64,000 bases of DNA from Streptomyces griseoviridis (GTDB taxonomy: Bacteria; Actinomycetota; Actinomycetes; Streptomycetales; Streptomycetaceae): positions 4,739,501 through 4,803,500 of the forward strand of contig NZ_CP029078.1 of the NCBI RefSeq assembly GCF_005222485.1, in the 5' to 3' direction. A program made the position numbers and the translations under genes. Positions 40,670 to 48,533 of this stretch are shown here, one piece after another; position 1 is the stretch's first letter; the number at the start of each line of letters is the position of its first letter. The notes below the pieces were generated by a model, which did not search any database, was not told the origin of the DNA, and worked only from the letters and a program-made list of their open reading frames with translations.

Positions 40670-41347
40670 TCAGGCGCCCCCGTCGGCGGGCGCGGTGCCG
40701 TGGGGCGGCGGATCGGGGGAGGCGGCCGGGGCCCGCGGGTCCCGCGCCAGCACCAGCGCGCGCCGCACGACGGGCCCGGGGTACCGGACGACGTCCCCGA
40801 TGTCCTGCCAGCCCCAGGACCTGAAGGCTGAGCGGACGGCCCGGTCGGCTGGGTCGACGAGGGTGAGCCCGAGGGCGGCGCCGTGCACGGCGAGCAGCCG
40901 GTCCTGGAGGCGCTGGGCGACGGCGCGGCTCTGGCCGCGCGGGTCGGCCACGACCTGGGTGACGGCGAGGACCAGGCCCCCGGTGGTGAGCCGCGCCGCG
41001 TCGTGCCGTCTGCCCGGGTCGACGCCGCGCCACCACAGGTCGCCGCGGCCCACGGGGACGCCGAAGGCGCAGCCGACCACGGTCGTCGTCTCGGCGACGA
41101 GCAGGGCGAAGCCGGGCCGTCTGATGTCGTCGTCGAGCCGGTCGAGGAAGTGCTGCCGGTCGTGGCAGCCACCGCCGGCCGCCGGGGCGGACACCTTGGG
41201 CTGGACGGCTTGGACGGCCGGGTCGGCGAGGTCGGCGAGGTCGTCGCGGAGGTCCTGGGTCTGCCAGCGGCTGAGCCTGCGCACCCGTATGCCGTCCCGG
41301 TGGGCCGCCGCCCGCGGGCCGCCCGCGGCGGGTAGCGGCTCGGTCAC
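40670..41347 (-). CDS. GNAT-like protein, paralogue of the previous gene
   Basis: A 225-residue protein sharing VRRLSRWQTQDLRDDLADL, a central FALLVAETTTVVGCAFG strand pair and SWGWQDIGDVVRYPGP with the adjacent gene. The CoA-loop equivalent (DPRGQSRAVAQRL) is less typical than the classical R-G-x-G/A. It may have reduced or altered activity. GTG 41345-41347 overlaps the stop of the upstream 65-residue gene (GTGA). Confidence 0.75.
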   Translation of the reverse strand: MTEPLPAAGGPRAAAHRDGIRVRRLSRWQTQDLRDDLADLADPAVQAVQPKVSAPAAGGGCHDRQHFLDRLDDDIRRPGFALLVAETTTVVGCAFGVPVGRGDLWWRGVDPGRRHDAARLTTGGLVLAVTQVVADPRGQSRAVAQRLQDRLLAVHGAALGLTLVDPADRAVRSAFRSWGWQDIGDVVRYPGPVVRRALVLARDPRAPAASPDPPPHGTAPADGGA

Positions 41348-41541
41348 GGCCGCGGGGGTGTGGCGCGGTCGTCGGGGCGGCCGGTGGCCCTGGAGCGGCG
41401 CAGCCTGCGCAGCCCGTGCAGGAAGCCGGCGGAGCGGTGCGCGACGACCCGCCCGGACTCCTGGGCGTTGAGCCGGTGGATCACGTAGACGCCCACGGTG
41501 ACGAGCACCAGGAACGCCGCGACGGTGTAGTAGGGGGCCAT
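41344..41541 (-). CDS. 65-residue single-helix membrane protein
   Basis: MAPYYTVAAFLVLVTVGVYV forms one membrane helix near the N-terminus, then a basic Arg-rich cytosolic tail (LHGLRRLRRSRATGRPDD). It is coupled by GTGA overlap to the GNAT-like gene. The start has only a distant GGGAGA. Not recognised. Confidence 0.65.
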   Translation of the reverse strand: MAPYYTVAAFLVLVTVGVYVIHRLNAQESGRVVAHRSAGFLHGLRRLRRSRATGRPDDRATPPRP

Positions 41542-41836
41542 GGCGCTGACCTGTCTCCCGGCGGGGCGCGCGGGCGCGGTCCGGGGTACGTCGCTCACCG
41601 AGGACGACCCGGCACGGCAGCCGGTGTCGAAGTGCCCTCGGTGCTGTCCACGGTACTCCCGGCGGCGCGCCGGGACCGGGGGCACGAAGCCCGTGGGGGC
41701 CCGTGGGACAAGGGGTGCGGGGGCGGCCGGGAGTAGGGTGGGGGTGTCGAGGGCACCTCGTACACCGGCTGCCGTGCCGGTCTCGTCCTCGACGCGCACC
41801 GATACGGGCCGTTCGGTCCGGGGCAGGTTCGGTCCT

Positions 41837-42154
41837 ATGACGTTCGAGACCATCGAGCCCCCGGAGTCTGACAAGGCGCGGGTCGAGCCGGGCGAGCCGG
41901 ACGGCCTCGGCCGGGTCGAGGTGCGGATCGTCTCCGCCGACGCGGAGGCCGCGAGGAACGTCGCGGACGCGCTGCGGCTGCTGTTCGCCGGCGGTGAGCA
42001 GCGCAGTTATCCCGCGGGCCCCTCGGGTCACGGCACCCGGCTCCACCTCACGCTCGACGCCGCACAGGCCGCGCGGGCGGCGGGTCCGCTCCGCTCGTGG
42101 CTCGACAGCAGCAGGCCGACGACGGACCGCACCCACGCGGACGAGACGGCCTGA
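41837..42154 (+). CDS. Small hypothetical cytosolic protein
   Basis: A 105-residue protein. An acidic head (MTFETIEPPESDKARVEPGE) precedes a compact alpha/beta core, VEVRIVSADAEAARNVADAL, LLFAGGEQRSYP and RLHLTLDAAQ, typical of a small ferredoxin-like fold. It is probably a Streptomyces-specific conserved protein. ATG 41837 has a weak site upstream. Confidence 0.6.
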   Translation: MTFETIEPPESDKARVEPGEPDGLGRVEVRIVSADAEAARNVADALRLLFAGGEQRSYPAGPSGHGTRLHLTLDAAQAARAAGPLRSWLDSSRPTTDRTHADETA

Positions 42155-42294
42155 GCCGCACGGCGCTCCCGCCGGTCCCTTCCGTCCCGCGGTCTCTTCC
42201 GTCGCACTACGGCCGCCGTCCCGTCCGCGGGTTCCCGCGCGGGCGGGACGGCGGCCGTACCCGCAGCGCACCCGCCCACCACCCAGGAGTCGTC

Positions 42295-42690
42295 ATGACG
42301 CTTGCCCCGCCGCCGTCAGGACCGGTCCCGACCGGGGTCAGACTGCGGCTCGCCGCGCAGCCCCCGCACGGTCGGCAGGCCCGCCGCATCGACGGCGCCT
42401 GGTGGCCGCGCTCGCACGATCTGATGGCCGAACTGACCGCCCTGCTGGGCGGGTTGCCGCGCGACTGGGGCCACATCAGCAGCGTCGTCGTGAACGGCGG
42501 GGGCTGGTCCGACTCCCCCGGCCGGATGTTCGTCGCCGGTCAGGTGGTGCGCCTGCGCCGGACGGAGTCGCCGCGGGCCGCCGACTCGGTCTGCCTCCTC
42601 GCCCCCGGCCTCGGCCGCTGGGACCTGCTGGTGGTGTCCCCCGACGCGGGCGCCGCGGAGGCCGGGGAGCTGATGGCCGCCGGGGTCTGA
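42295..42690 (+). CDS. DUF5994 family protein
   Basis: A 131-residue protein. The family signature is plain: RRIDGAWWPRSHDLMAELTALL, GLPRDWGHISSVVVNGGGWSD split across, and a C-terminal SVCLLAPGLGRWDLLVVSPD. DUF5994 proteins accompany stress and ANTAR-type genes in Streptomyces, but have no assigned role. ATG 42295 follows CAGGAGT. Confidence 0.85.
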   Translation: MTLAPPPSGPVPTGVRLRLAAQPPHGRQARRIDGAWWPRSHDLMAELTALLGGLPRDWGHISSVVVNGGGWSDSPGRMFVAGQVVRLRRTESPRAADSVCLLAPGLGRWDLLVVSPDAGAAEAGELMAAGV

Positions 42691-42750
42691 GCCGGGGCGA
42701 GGCGGCCTGCGGCCCGCTGCGGGGAGCGTTGTTGACATTCTTCCCTGCCC

Positions 42751-42792
42751 TCCACCATGCTTGTGCTAATTCATTAATACAAGCATGGTGGA
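42751..42792. promoter_or_regulatory. Large inverted repeat: GntR operator, with TTGACA upstream
   Basis: Arms TCCACCATGCTTGT (42751-42764) and ACAAGCATGGTGGA (42779-42792) are exact 14-bp complements, spaced by 14 AT-rich bases. A TTGACA element lies at 42732-42737. The right arm ends 4 bp before the GTG of the GntR gene, so binding would block both transcription and the ribosome site. The size fits a YtrA-type GntR dimer operator. Confidence 0.8.
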
Positions 42793-42795
42793 ACC

Positions 42796-43221
42796 GTGGA
42801 AGGTGACGTGGTCGCGTACCGGATCGACCGGGGCAGTGGCGTACCCGCCTACGTGCAGATCGTCGAGCAGACCGAACGGGCGCTGCGGATGGGCACGTTG
42901 AAGGTCGGGGACAAGCTGCCCACGGCCAGGGAAGTGGTGGCGGCCACCGCCATCAACCCCAACACCGTGCTCCGCGCCTACCGCGACATGGAGCAGGCCG
43001 GACTGGTCGAACTCCGGCGCGGGCTCGGGACCTTCGTGACCAGGTCGCTCGCGCGGCCGGGCGCGGAGGACGACTCCCCGCTGCGCGCGGAGCTGACCGA
43101 CTGGACGGCACGCGCGCGGACGGCGGGACTCGAACGGGCCGACATCCTCGCGCTCGTCACCGCCGTCCTCGACGCCCAGGACAACGAAGAAACACAGCAC
43201 AGCACAGAGGAGGACGCATGA
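42796..43221 (+). CDS. GntR-family repressor, YtrA subfamily
   Basis: A 141-residue regulator. The N-terminal winged helix (about 10-78) reads YVQIVEQTERALRMGTLKVG, LPTAREVVAATAINPNTVLRAYRDME split across, then LRRGLGTFV. The C-terminal domain is a short helical tail, as in the YtrA group controlling ABC exporters induced by cell-wall antibiotics. It starts at GTG 42796 with almost no leader, next to the 14-bp inverted repeat, so autoregulation is likely. The stop overlaps the ABC gene ATG. Confidence 0.93.
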   Translation: MEGDVVAYRIDRGSGVPAYVQIVEQTERALRMGTLKVGDKLPTAREVVAATAINPNTVLRAYRDMEQAGLVELRRGLGTFVTRSLARPGAEDDSPLRAELTDWTARARTAGLERADILALVTAVLDAQDNEETQHSTEEDA

Positions 43222-44159
43222 CCGGGCCTGACGCGCCGGCCGCGTTGCGCGCCACCGGACTCGGATTCCGGTACCGCACCCGGGGCGCCCCGCCCCTGCG
43301 GGACTGCGGGTTCACCGTGCCCGCGGGACACATCACCGCACTCGTGGGCCGCAACGGCGCGGGCAAGAGCACCCTGCTGCACCTCGCGGGCGGCCTGCTG
43401 CGCCCCCGCACCGGGGAGATACGCGTCCTGGGCGACCTCCCCGGATCGCCCAGGGCACGCGCCCGGGTCGCGCTGCTCACCCAGGACAAGCCGCTCTACC
43501 CCCGCTTCACCGTCGCGGACACCCTCCGCATGGGCGCGAAGCTCAACCCGGCCTGGGACCAGCCGGCCGCCGCCCGGATCGTCGAGGAGGGCGACATCGC
43601 GCCGGACGCCCGGGTCGGCGAGCTGTCGCCCGGCCTGCGCACCCGCGTCGCCCTCGCCCTCGCCCTCGGCAAGCGCCCCGAACTGCTGCTGCTCGACGAG
43701 CCGTTGGCCGACCTCGACCCGGTCGCGCGCGGCGACCTGATGGCCACCCTCATGGCCGAGGCCGCCGAGCACGGCACCAGCATCGTGCTCTCCTCGCACG
43801 TCCTGCCCGAACTGGAGCAGACCTGCGACTGGGTGCTGCTGCTGCGCGACGGCCGGATCGCACTGAGCGAGGACGCCGACGCGCTGCGCGACAGCCATGT
43901 CGTCGTCACCGGCCATCTCGACCAGGCCGACTCGCTCGACGGACCACCGGGACCCGAGGGGGCCGCCCGGCGGCACACCGTCGTCCACCGGCGGGTCAGC
44001 GGCCGGCAGCTCACCGCCCTGGTGCGGCGGCGCGGTTTGCTGCGCGGGGAGTGGCACGTCGAGCCCGCCAAGCTGGAGGACATCCTCGTCGGACACCTCC
44101 AGGCCGACGCCACCGCCGGGCCCACGACGGCCGGCGCCCGTGCGGAGGCCGCCGCGTGA
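43218..44159 (+). CDS. ABC transporter ATP-binding protein (YtrB-like)
   Basis: A 313-residue ATPase. The sites are intact: Walker A GRNGAGKSTLL (about 45), Q-loop LLTQDK, signature LSPGLRTRVALALAL (variant LSPGL for LSGGQ), Walker B LLLLDEPLADLD and SSHVL. A C-terminal extension of about 80 residues follows the cassette. ATGA overlap with gntR and GTGA overlap with the permease gene show one operon. Confidence 0.93.
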   Translation: MTGPDAPAALRATGLGFRYRTRGAPPLRDCGFTVPAGHITALVGRNGAGKSTLLHLAGGLLRPRTGEIRVLGDLPGSPRARARVALLTQDKPLYPRFTVADTLRMGAKLNPAWDQPAAARIVEEGDIAPDARVGELSPGLRTRVALALALGKRPELLLLDEPLADLDPVARGDLMATLMAEAAEHGTSIVLSSHVLPELEQTCDWVLLLRDGRIALSEDADALRDSHVVVTGHLDQADSLDGPPGPEGAARRHTVVHRRVSGRQLTALVRRRGLLRGEWHVEPAKLEDILVGHLQADATAGPTTAGARAEAAA

Positions 44160-45112
44160 AGGGCTCCCTCTGGCTCGCCTGGCGCCAGCAGCGGCTGGCC
44201 GCCGCGTCGGCCGCCGCCGTCCTCGCCGTCGTCGCCGGGCTCGCCGTGTACTTCCGCTCGGCCATGGTCGACGACCTGGCCACCGGCAGGTTCGACGCGT
44301 GCGACCCAGGACCGCTGTACTGCTCGCAGCCGGGCACCGGCCTGCCGATGCTGCTCGACGTCCAGCCGCTCCAGTACCTCGGCTGGCTGAACATCGTCCT
44401 GCCCGTGCTGATCGGCGTCTTCTGGGGCGCCCCGCTCCTCGGCCGCGACCGCGAACTCGGCACCCACCGCATGGTCCTCGCCCAGGGCGTCAGCCGCGGC
44501 CAGTGGTTCGTGGCCAGGTTCGGCCTCGCCGCCGTCACCACGGTCGCCCTCTCCGGGCTGCTCGCCTGGTTGTTCGCCTGGTGGCGGCACCCGGCCGCCG
44601 ACCGCAGCTACGGCCTGTTCTGGTACGAGAGCCCGGCCCTCAGCGGATCGGGACCCCGGGTCGTCGCCGCCGCCCTGTTCGGGCTCGCCGCCGGCACCCT
44701 GCTGGGGCTCCTGGCCCGCCGGGTGCTCGCCGCGATGGGCCTGACCCTGCTGGTCACCGGCGCGCTGACGCTCGCCGTCGAGTGGGCGCACCGGGCGCGG
44801 TGGCTGGTCCCGCCGCACACCTACGTCAGCGCGGGCAGCGTCCCCAAGGCGCCCATGGGCGAGAAGTGGTCGACCGGCGACTACGGCCTGATCACCGCGT
44901 CCGGCCACCACGACACCGTGCTGACCTGCCCGTTCCCCTCCGGCGCCGAACTCCGCGGGTGCATGGCCCAGCACGGCTACGTCTCCCGCTTCTACCGCGC
45001 CAACCCGGCCGGCGACTACTGGAACTTCCAGTGGACCGACACCGCCGTCCTCGGCGGCCTCGCCGTCCTGCTCACCGTCGTCACGGTGCTGCTGCTGCGC
45101 CGCCGCGTCTGA
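44156..45112 (+). CDS. ABC transporter permease subunit
   Basis: A 318-residue membrane protein with about six helices: one near residue 15-35, a pair around 80-100, and GLAAVTTVALSGLLAWLFAW at about 122-141. A large extracytoplasmic loop containing two Cys (TCPFPSGAELRGC) lies before the last helix. It is typical of the two-component exporters controlled by YtrA-type regulators. The cargo is unknown. Confidence 0.9.
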   Translation: MKGSLWLAWRQQRLAAASAAAVLAVVAGLAVYFRSAMVDDLATGRFDACDPGPLYCSQPGTGLPMLLDVQPLQYLGWLNIVLPVLIGVFWGAPLLGRDRELGTHRMVLAQGVSRGQWFVARFGLAAVTTVALSGLLAWLFAWWRHPAADRSYGLFWYESPALSGSGPRVVAAALFGLAAGTLLGLLARRVLAAMGLTLLVTGALTLAVEWAHRARWLVPPHTYVSAGSVPKAPMGEKWSTGDYGLITASGHHDTVLTCPFPSGAELRGCMAQHGYVSRFYRANPAGDYWNFQWTDTAVLGGLAVLLTVVTVLLLRRRV

Positions 45113-45255
45113 CCCGTCCGGCACCGGCACAGCACACCTCAGCACCGCACGGCGGTCACCACCCGGGCCCTCGGCCCACCCCCGGCCGGCCCACGCGCCG
45201 GTCCCGACCCCGGTCCCGTCCCGGGCATCCCCATGCCCGGGACGAGACCCTCGCC

Positions 45256-45281
45256 GATTCCCTCGATTCCCTCGATTCCCT
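45256..45281. repeat. 9-bp tandem repeat, three copies
   Basis: GATTCCCTC occurs at 45256 and 45265, and as GATTCCCTG at 45274. It lies in the 190-bp space between the ABC permease stop and the methyltransferase gene, about 20 bp before the latter's start. Confidence 0.7.
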
Positions 45282-45302
45282 GAGCACGGAGGTCACTTCG
45301 TC

Positions 45303-46106
45303 ATGCCCGCAGACGCCGGATCGCCCGAGAAGCTGCGCAACAACCGCGCCGCCCTCACCCACAAGATCGGCTACGCGCTGAGCCACCCCGGCCGCGTCAC
45401 CCCCTACCTCCGCCGGGCGGGACGGGACGCCTGGCTGCGGCTCAAGCACCCCGACCACGTCGGCTACTACCGCGCCGTGATGGCCTCGGACACCCGCCGC
45501 GACCCCGAGGCCGCCGTCGGCAGCCGCACCCACGACCGCTGGCTCGCCCTCGGGCAGATGCAGTTCGACTACCTCGTCGAGCACGGGCTGCGCCCCGAGC
45601 ACCGGATGCTCGACATCGGCTGCGGCAACCTGCGCGGCGGCTGGCGCTTCATCAGCCACCTCGACGCCGGCAACTACTACGGCATCGACATCTCGCCAGA
45701 CATCCTGATGGCCGCCAAGAAGACCCTCAGCGAGCGCGAACTCCAGGACAAACTGCCGCACTTGACCATCACGGGCGACCTCACCCTGGAGTTCCTGCCG
45801 AGCGACCACTTCGACGTCGTCCACGCCCACAGCGTCTTCTCCCACTCGCCCCTGCACGTCATCGACGAGTGCCTCGCGCACGTCGGACGGGTGCTGACCG
45901 ACACCGGGTTCTTCGACTTCACCTTCGACCGCACCGAGGGCACCGAACACCAGGTGCTGCGCGAGGACTTCTACTACCGCACCGAGACCCTCCTCGCCGT
46001 CGCGCGCGCCCACGGGCTGCACGCCGCGTTCATGGCGGACTGGGAGGAGCGCCCGCACGGCCAGTCGAAGATACGGGTCAGCCGCTCACCCCTGCCGGCC
46101 GGCTGA
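45303..46106 (+). CDS. SAM-dependent methyltransferase, class I
   Basis: A 267-residue methyltransferase. Motif I is MLDIGCGNLRGG (about 103), with the acidic ribose-binding residue in YYGIDISPDIL. HFDVVHAHSVFSHSPLHVID follows as motif IV and HVGRVLTDTGFFDFTFD after it. An N-terminal helical part (1-90, AGRDAWLRLKHPDHVGYYRA) precedes the fold. The substrate is unknown; a lipid or glycan acceptor is plausible given the membrane glycosyltransferase gene only 3 bp downstream. Confidence 0.88.
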   Translation: MPADAGSPEKLRNNRAALTHKIGYALSHPGRVTPYLRRAGRDAWLRLKHPDHVGYYRAVMASDTRRDPEAAVGSRTHDRWLALGQMQFDYLVEHGLRPEHRMLDIGCGNLRGGWRFISHLDAGNYYGIDISPDILMAAKKTLSERELQDKLPHLTITGDLTLEFLPSDHFDVVHAHSVFSHSPLHVIDECLAHVGRVLTDTGFFDFTFDRTEGTEHQVLREDFYYRTETLLAVARAHGLHAAFMADWEERPHGQSKIRVSRSPLPAG

Positions 46107-46109
46107 GCC

Positions 46110-48287
46110 GTGGCCGCCACCGCCGTCGCGCGGGCCCGGGTCGGGGAGCGGGACCTGACGGACGGCACCGGCCGGCCCCCGACGACGCCGGCGCCCGCCC
46201 CGCCCCCGCCACGGGTGCGGACGGTCGTCGCCGCGGTGCCCGCCGGGCTCGCTCTCGGGCTCGGCGTGTGGGGGATCGGACGGCAGCACAGCATGTGGCG
46301 CGACGAGGCCGCCACCTGGCAGGTCGCCCACCGGAGCCTGCCCGAGGTGGAGCGGCTGCTCGGGCAGGCGGACGTCGTCCACGGGCTCTACTACGCGCTC
46401 ATGCACGGGGTGTTCGCGGTCTTCGGCGACGGACTCACCACCCTGCGGATGCCGTCCGTCCTCGCCACGGCCCTGACCGCCGCGCTCACCGCCGATCTCG
46501 CCGGCCGCCTCGCCGGCCGGTGGAGCGGGCTCGGCGCCGGGACCGCCGTCGCGCTGCTGCCCCCGCTCCAGGTGTACGCGCAGGAGGGCCGCCCGTACGC
46601 GCTGGTGACGGCCGCCGTCACCCTCGCCTGCCTGCTGCTCGTGGCCGGGACGCGTCGGCCGCGCACCGCCGGGACCTGGGCCGCCTACACGGCCGCCGTC
46701 CTGGTCGGCGCGCTGCTCAACTGGTTCTCGCTGCTCGCGCTGCCCGCGCACGCCGTCGCCCTCGCGCTCGCCCGCGCGCCCCGCGCCACCTGGACGCGCT
46801 GGCTGCCGGCCGCGGCCACCGCCGTGCTCGGCGCGCTCCCGCTGATCCTCGCCAGCCGCGGCCAGTCGGGACAGGTCTCCTGGATCCGCCCGCCAGGCCT
46901 CGGCACGGTGGCCGCGGTCGCACTCACGGCCACCGCGGCCATCGCCTTGACGGCGGGCGGCCGGGCTCTGACGGCGGGCGGCCGGGCTCTGACGGTGGGC
47001 GGCGGGGCCTTGGCGGGCGGCCGGGCTCTGACGGCGGGCGGCCGGGCTTTGACGGTGGGCGGCCGGGCCCTGGCGGGCGGCCGGGCCTCGGCGGGCGGAC
47101 GGCGTGGGAGCGGGCGTGGGGACGTGAGCGGTGGCCGACGCGAGCGGGCCGCTCCCGCCGCCCCTCTGCCCGCTCCCCCTCCCGCCCTGTCCCTCCCGGC
47201 TCTCGCGCTCCCTCTCGTCGTCGTGCCCCAGGCGCTGCTCCTCGCCGTCTCCTTCGTCTGGCGGCCCCTCTACGTGGAGCGGTACGTGCTGTTCTCGTAC
47301 GTCGGTCTCGCGCTGCTGCTCGGGCCTGTGGTCGGCGCGCTGGTCACGCGGTGGCGGGCCCGCCCGGCCGCCGTCCTCGCCGCCGTCACCGCACTCGCCC
47401 TCCTCGCCCTGCTCCCGCTGGAACTGCGCGGCCGGAGCGCGGACGGCCGGATCGACGACGTCCTGGCCGCAGCCGACGCCGTCGACCGGGCACCCCGGCG
47501 GGACGGCGCCGTCCTCTTCGTGCCCGCCGCCCGGCGGGACACCGCCCTGGTCTCGCCCGGCGCGTTCCACGGGCTGCGGGACATCGCGCTCGCCCGCGGC
47601 CCCGCCGCCTCCGGAACCCTGCACGGCGTCGAGACCGACCCGCGCACCCTCGCCCGCGCCCTGCTGCGCGAACGGCACGTCGTGCTCGTCGGCGACCCGG
47701 AGGTGCACGCCCGCAACGCGCGCGACCGCGCCAAACTCCGCGTCCTGCGGGACCGTTTCGTCGTCCGCTCCCGCACGGTGCTGCGCGGTCGGAGCGTCAC
47801 CTTCTACGCGCGGGCCGACCGGCCGCGCCCCCGGTCACGGGCGGTCGGCTCAGCGGTCGTCGAGCATGCCCGCGTCATGGGCCAGGACGGCGGCCTGGAC
47901 GCGGTTGGCGCAGCCGGTGCGGGTCAGGATGCGGCTGATGTGCGCCTTGACCGTGCCCGCGCTGAGACGCAGGTGGTCGGCGATCTCCGCGTTGGACAGT
48001 CCCGTACCGAGCAGCCGCAGGATGTCCCGTTCGGCCGGGGTCAGTTCGTCGATCCGGCGCCGGGCGGCCTCGGCGCGCTGCTCCGACCTGACGTGCCGGT
48101 CGAGGAGCCCGCGGGTGATCCGGGGGGCCAGCACCGGTTCGCCCTTCGCGGCGAGCCGCACGGCGTGGATCAGTTCGGCGGGACCGGTGTCCTTGAGGAG
48201 GTAGCCGCTCGCCCCGGCCCGCAGGGCGCGCGCGACGCTCGTCTCCTCGCCGAAGGCCGTCAGCATCACGACGCAGGTGCGGGGTGA
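46110..48287 (+). CDS. Family 39-type membrane glycosyltransferase
   Basis: A polytopic protein of the ArnT/PMT superfamily. The catalytic Asp-Glu follows the first helix as QHSMWRDEAATWQVAHR (about residue 65), and VYAQEGRPYALV supports the loop. It should transfer sugar from a polyprenyl-phosphate donor outside the membrane. Residues of about 280-330 are a repeat of Ala-Leu-Thr-Ala-Gly-Gly-Arg units. The conserved part ends near residue 570 (SVTFYARADRP, about 47820), but the frame continues without a stop for another 150 codons, antisense to the response-regulator gene. Either the tail is real or a frameshift removed the normal stop. Confidence 0.8.
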   Translation: MAATAVARARVGERDLTDGTGRPPTTPAPAPPPPRVRTVVAAVPAGLALGLGVWGIGRQHSMWRDEAATWQVAHRSLPEVERLLGQADVVHGLYYALMHGVFAVFGDGLTTLRMPSVLATALTAALTADLAGRLAGRWSGLGAGTAVALLPPLQVYAQEGRPYALVTAAVTLACLLLVAGTRRPRTAGTWAAYTAAVLVGALLNWFSLLALPAHAVALALARAPRATWTRWLPAAATAVLGALPLILASRGQSGQVSWIRPPGLGTVAAVALTATAAIALTAGGRALTAGGRALTVGGGALAGGRALTAGGRALTVGGRALAGGRASAGGRRGSGRGDVSGGRRERAAPAAPLPAPPPALSLPALALPLVVVPQALLLAVSFVWRPLYVERYVLFSYVGLALLLGPVVGALVTRWRARPAAVLAAVTALALLALLPLELRGRSADGRIDDVLAAADAVDRAPRRDGAVLFVPAARRDTALVSPGAFHGLRDIALARGPAASGTLHGVETDPRTLARALLRERHVVLVGDPEVHARNARDRAKLRVLRDRFVVRSRTVLRGRSVTFYARADRPRPRSRAVGSAVVEHARVMGQDGGLDAVGAAGAGQDAADVRLDRARAETQVVGDLRVGQSRTEQPQDVPFGRGQFVDPAPGGLGALLRPDVPVEEPAGDPGGQHRFALRGEPHGVDQFGGTGVLEEVAARPGPQGARDARLLAEGRQHHDAGAG
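46948..47100. repeat. In-frame low-complexity repeat inside the glycosyltransferase
   Basis: Units of about 18-21 bp (GGCGGGCGGCCGGGCTCTGA and variants) repeat about eight times and encode LTAGGRALTVGG-like segments between membrane helices. Surrounding parts of the protein are normal, so this looks like a repeat expansion in a loop. Confidence 0.85.
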
Positions 48288-48503
48288 GAGGCGGCTGATG
48301 TCCTCGGCGGCCGTGACGCCGTCGGCGACCGGCATCTGGAGGTCGAGGAGGGCGACGTCGATCTGCTGGGAGCGGCAGGCGGCCGCGGCCTCCCGGCCGT
48401 CGCCCGCCTCGGCGACGACCTCGATGTCCTCGGCGTTCTCCAGGATCAGCCGGATGCCGACGCGCATCAGCGCCTCGTCGTCGGCGATGAGGACTCGGAT
48501 CAT
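47850..48503 (-). CDS. LuxR/NarL-class response regulator
   Basis: A 217-residue regulator. The receiver has the D8/D9 pocket and D54 in VALLDLQMPV; the helix-turn-helix reads LTPAERDILRLLGTGLSNAEIA, then AGTVKAHISRILTR. It pairs with the kinase gene 30 bp upstream (DesK/LiaS-like). Its whole 3' two-thirds is overlapped antisense by the long frame of the glycosyltransferase gene. Confidence 0.94.
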   Translation of the reverse strand: MIRVLIADDEALMRVGIRLILENAEDIEVVAEAGDGREAAAACRSQQIDVALLDLQMPVADGVTAAEDISRLSPRTCVVMLTAFGEETSVARALRAGASGYLLKDTGPAELIHAVRLAAKGEPVLAPRITRGLLDRHVRSEQRAEAARRRIDELTPAERDILRLLGTGLSNAEIADHLRLSAGTVKAHISRILTRTGCANRVQAAVLAHDAGMLDDR

Positions 48504-48533
48504 CAGCTCATCCTAGGACGCCGGTCGGACGGC

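Noticed and set aside
43496..45145. 549-codon - frame over the ABC genes
   Set aside because: It is the shadow of two well-defined transporter genes with 4-base operon overlaps on the + strand.
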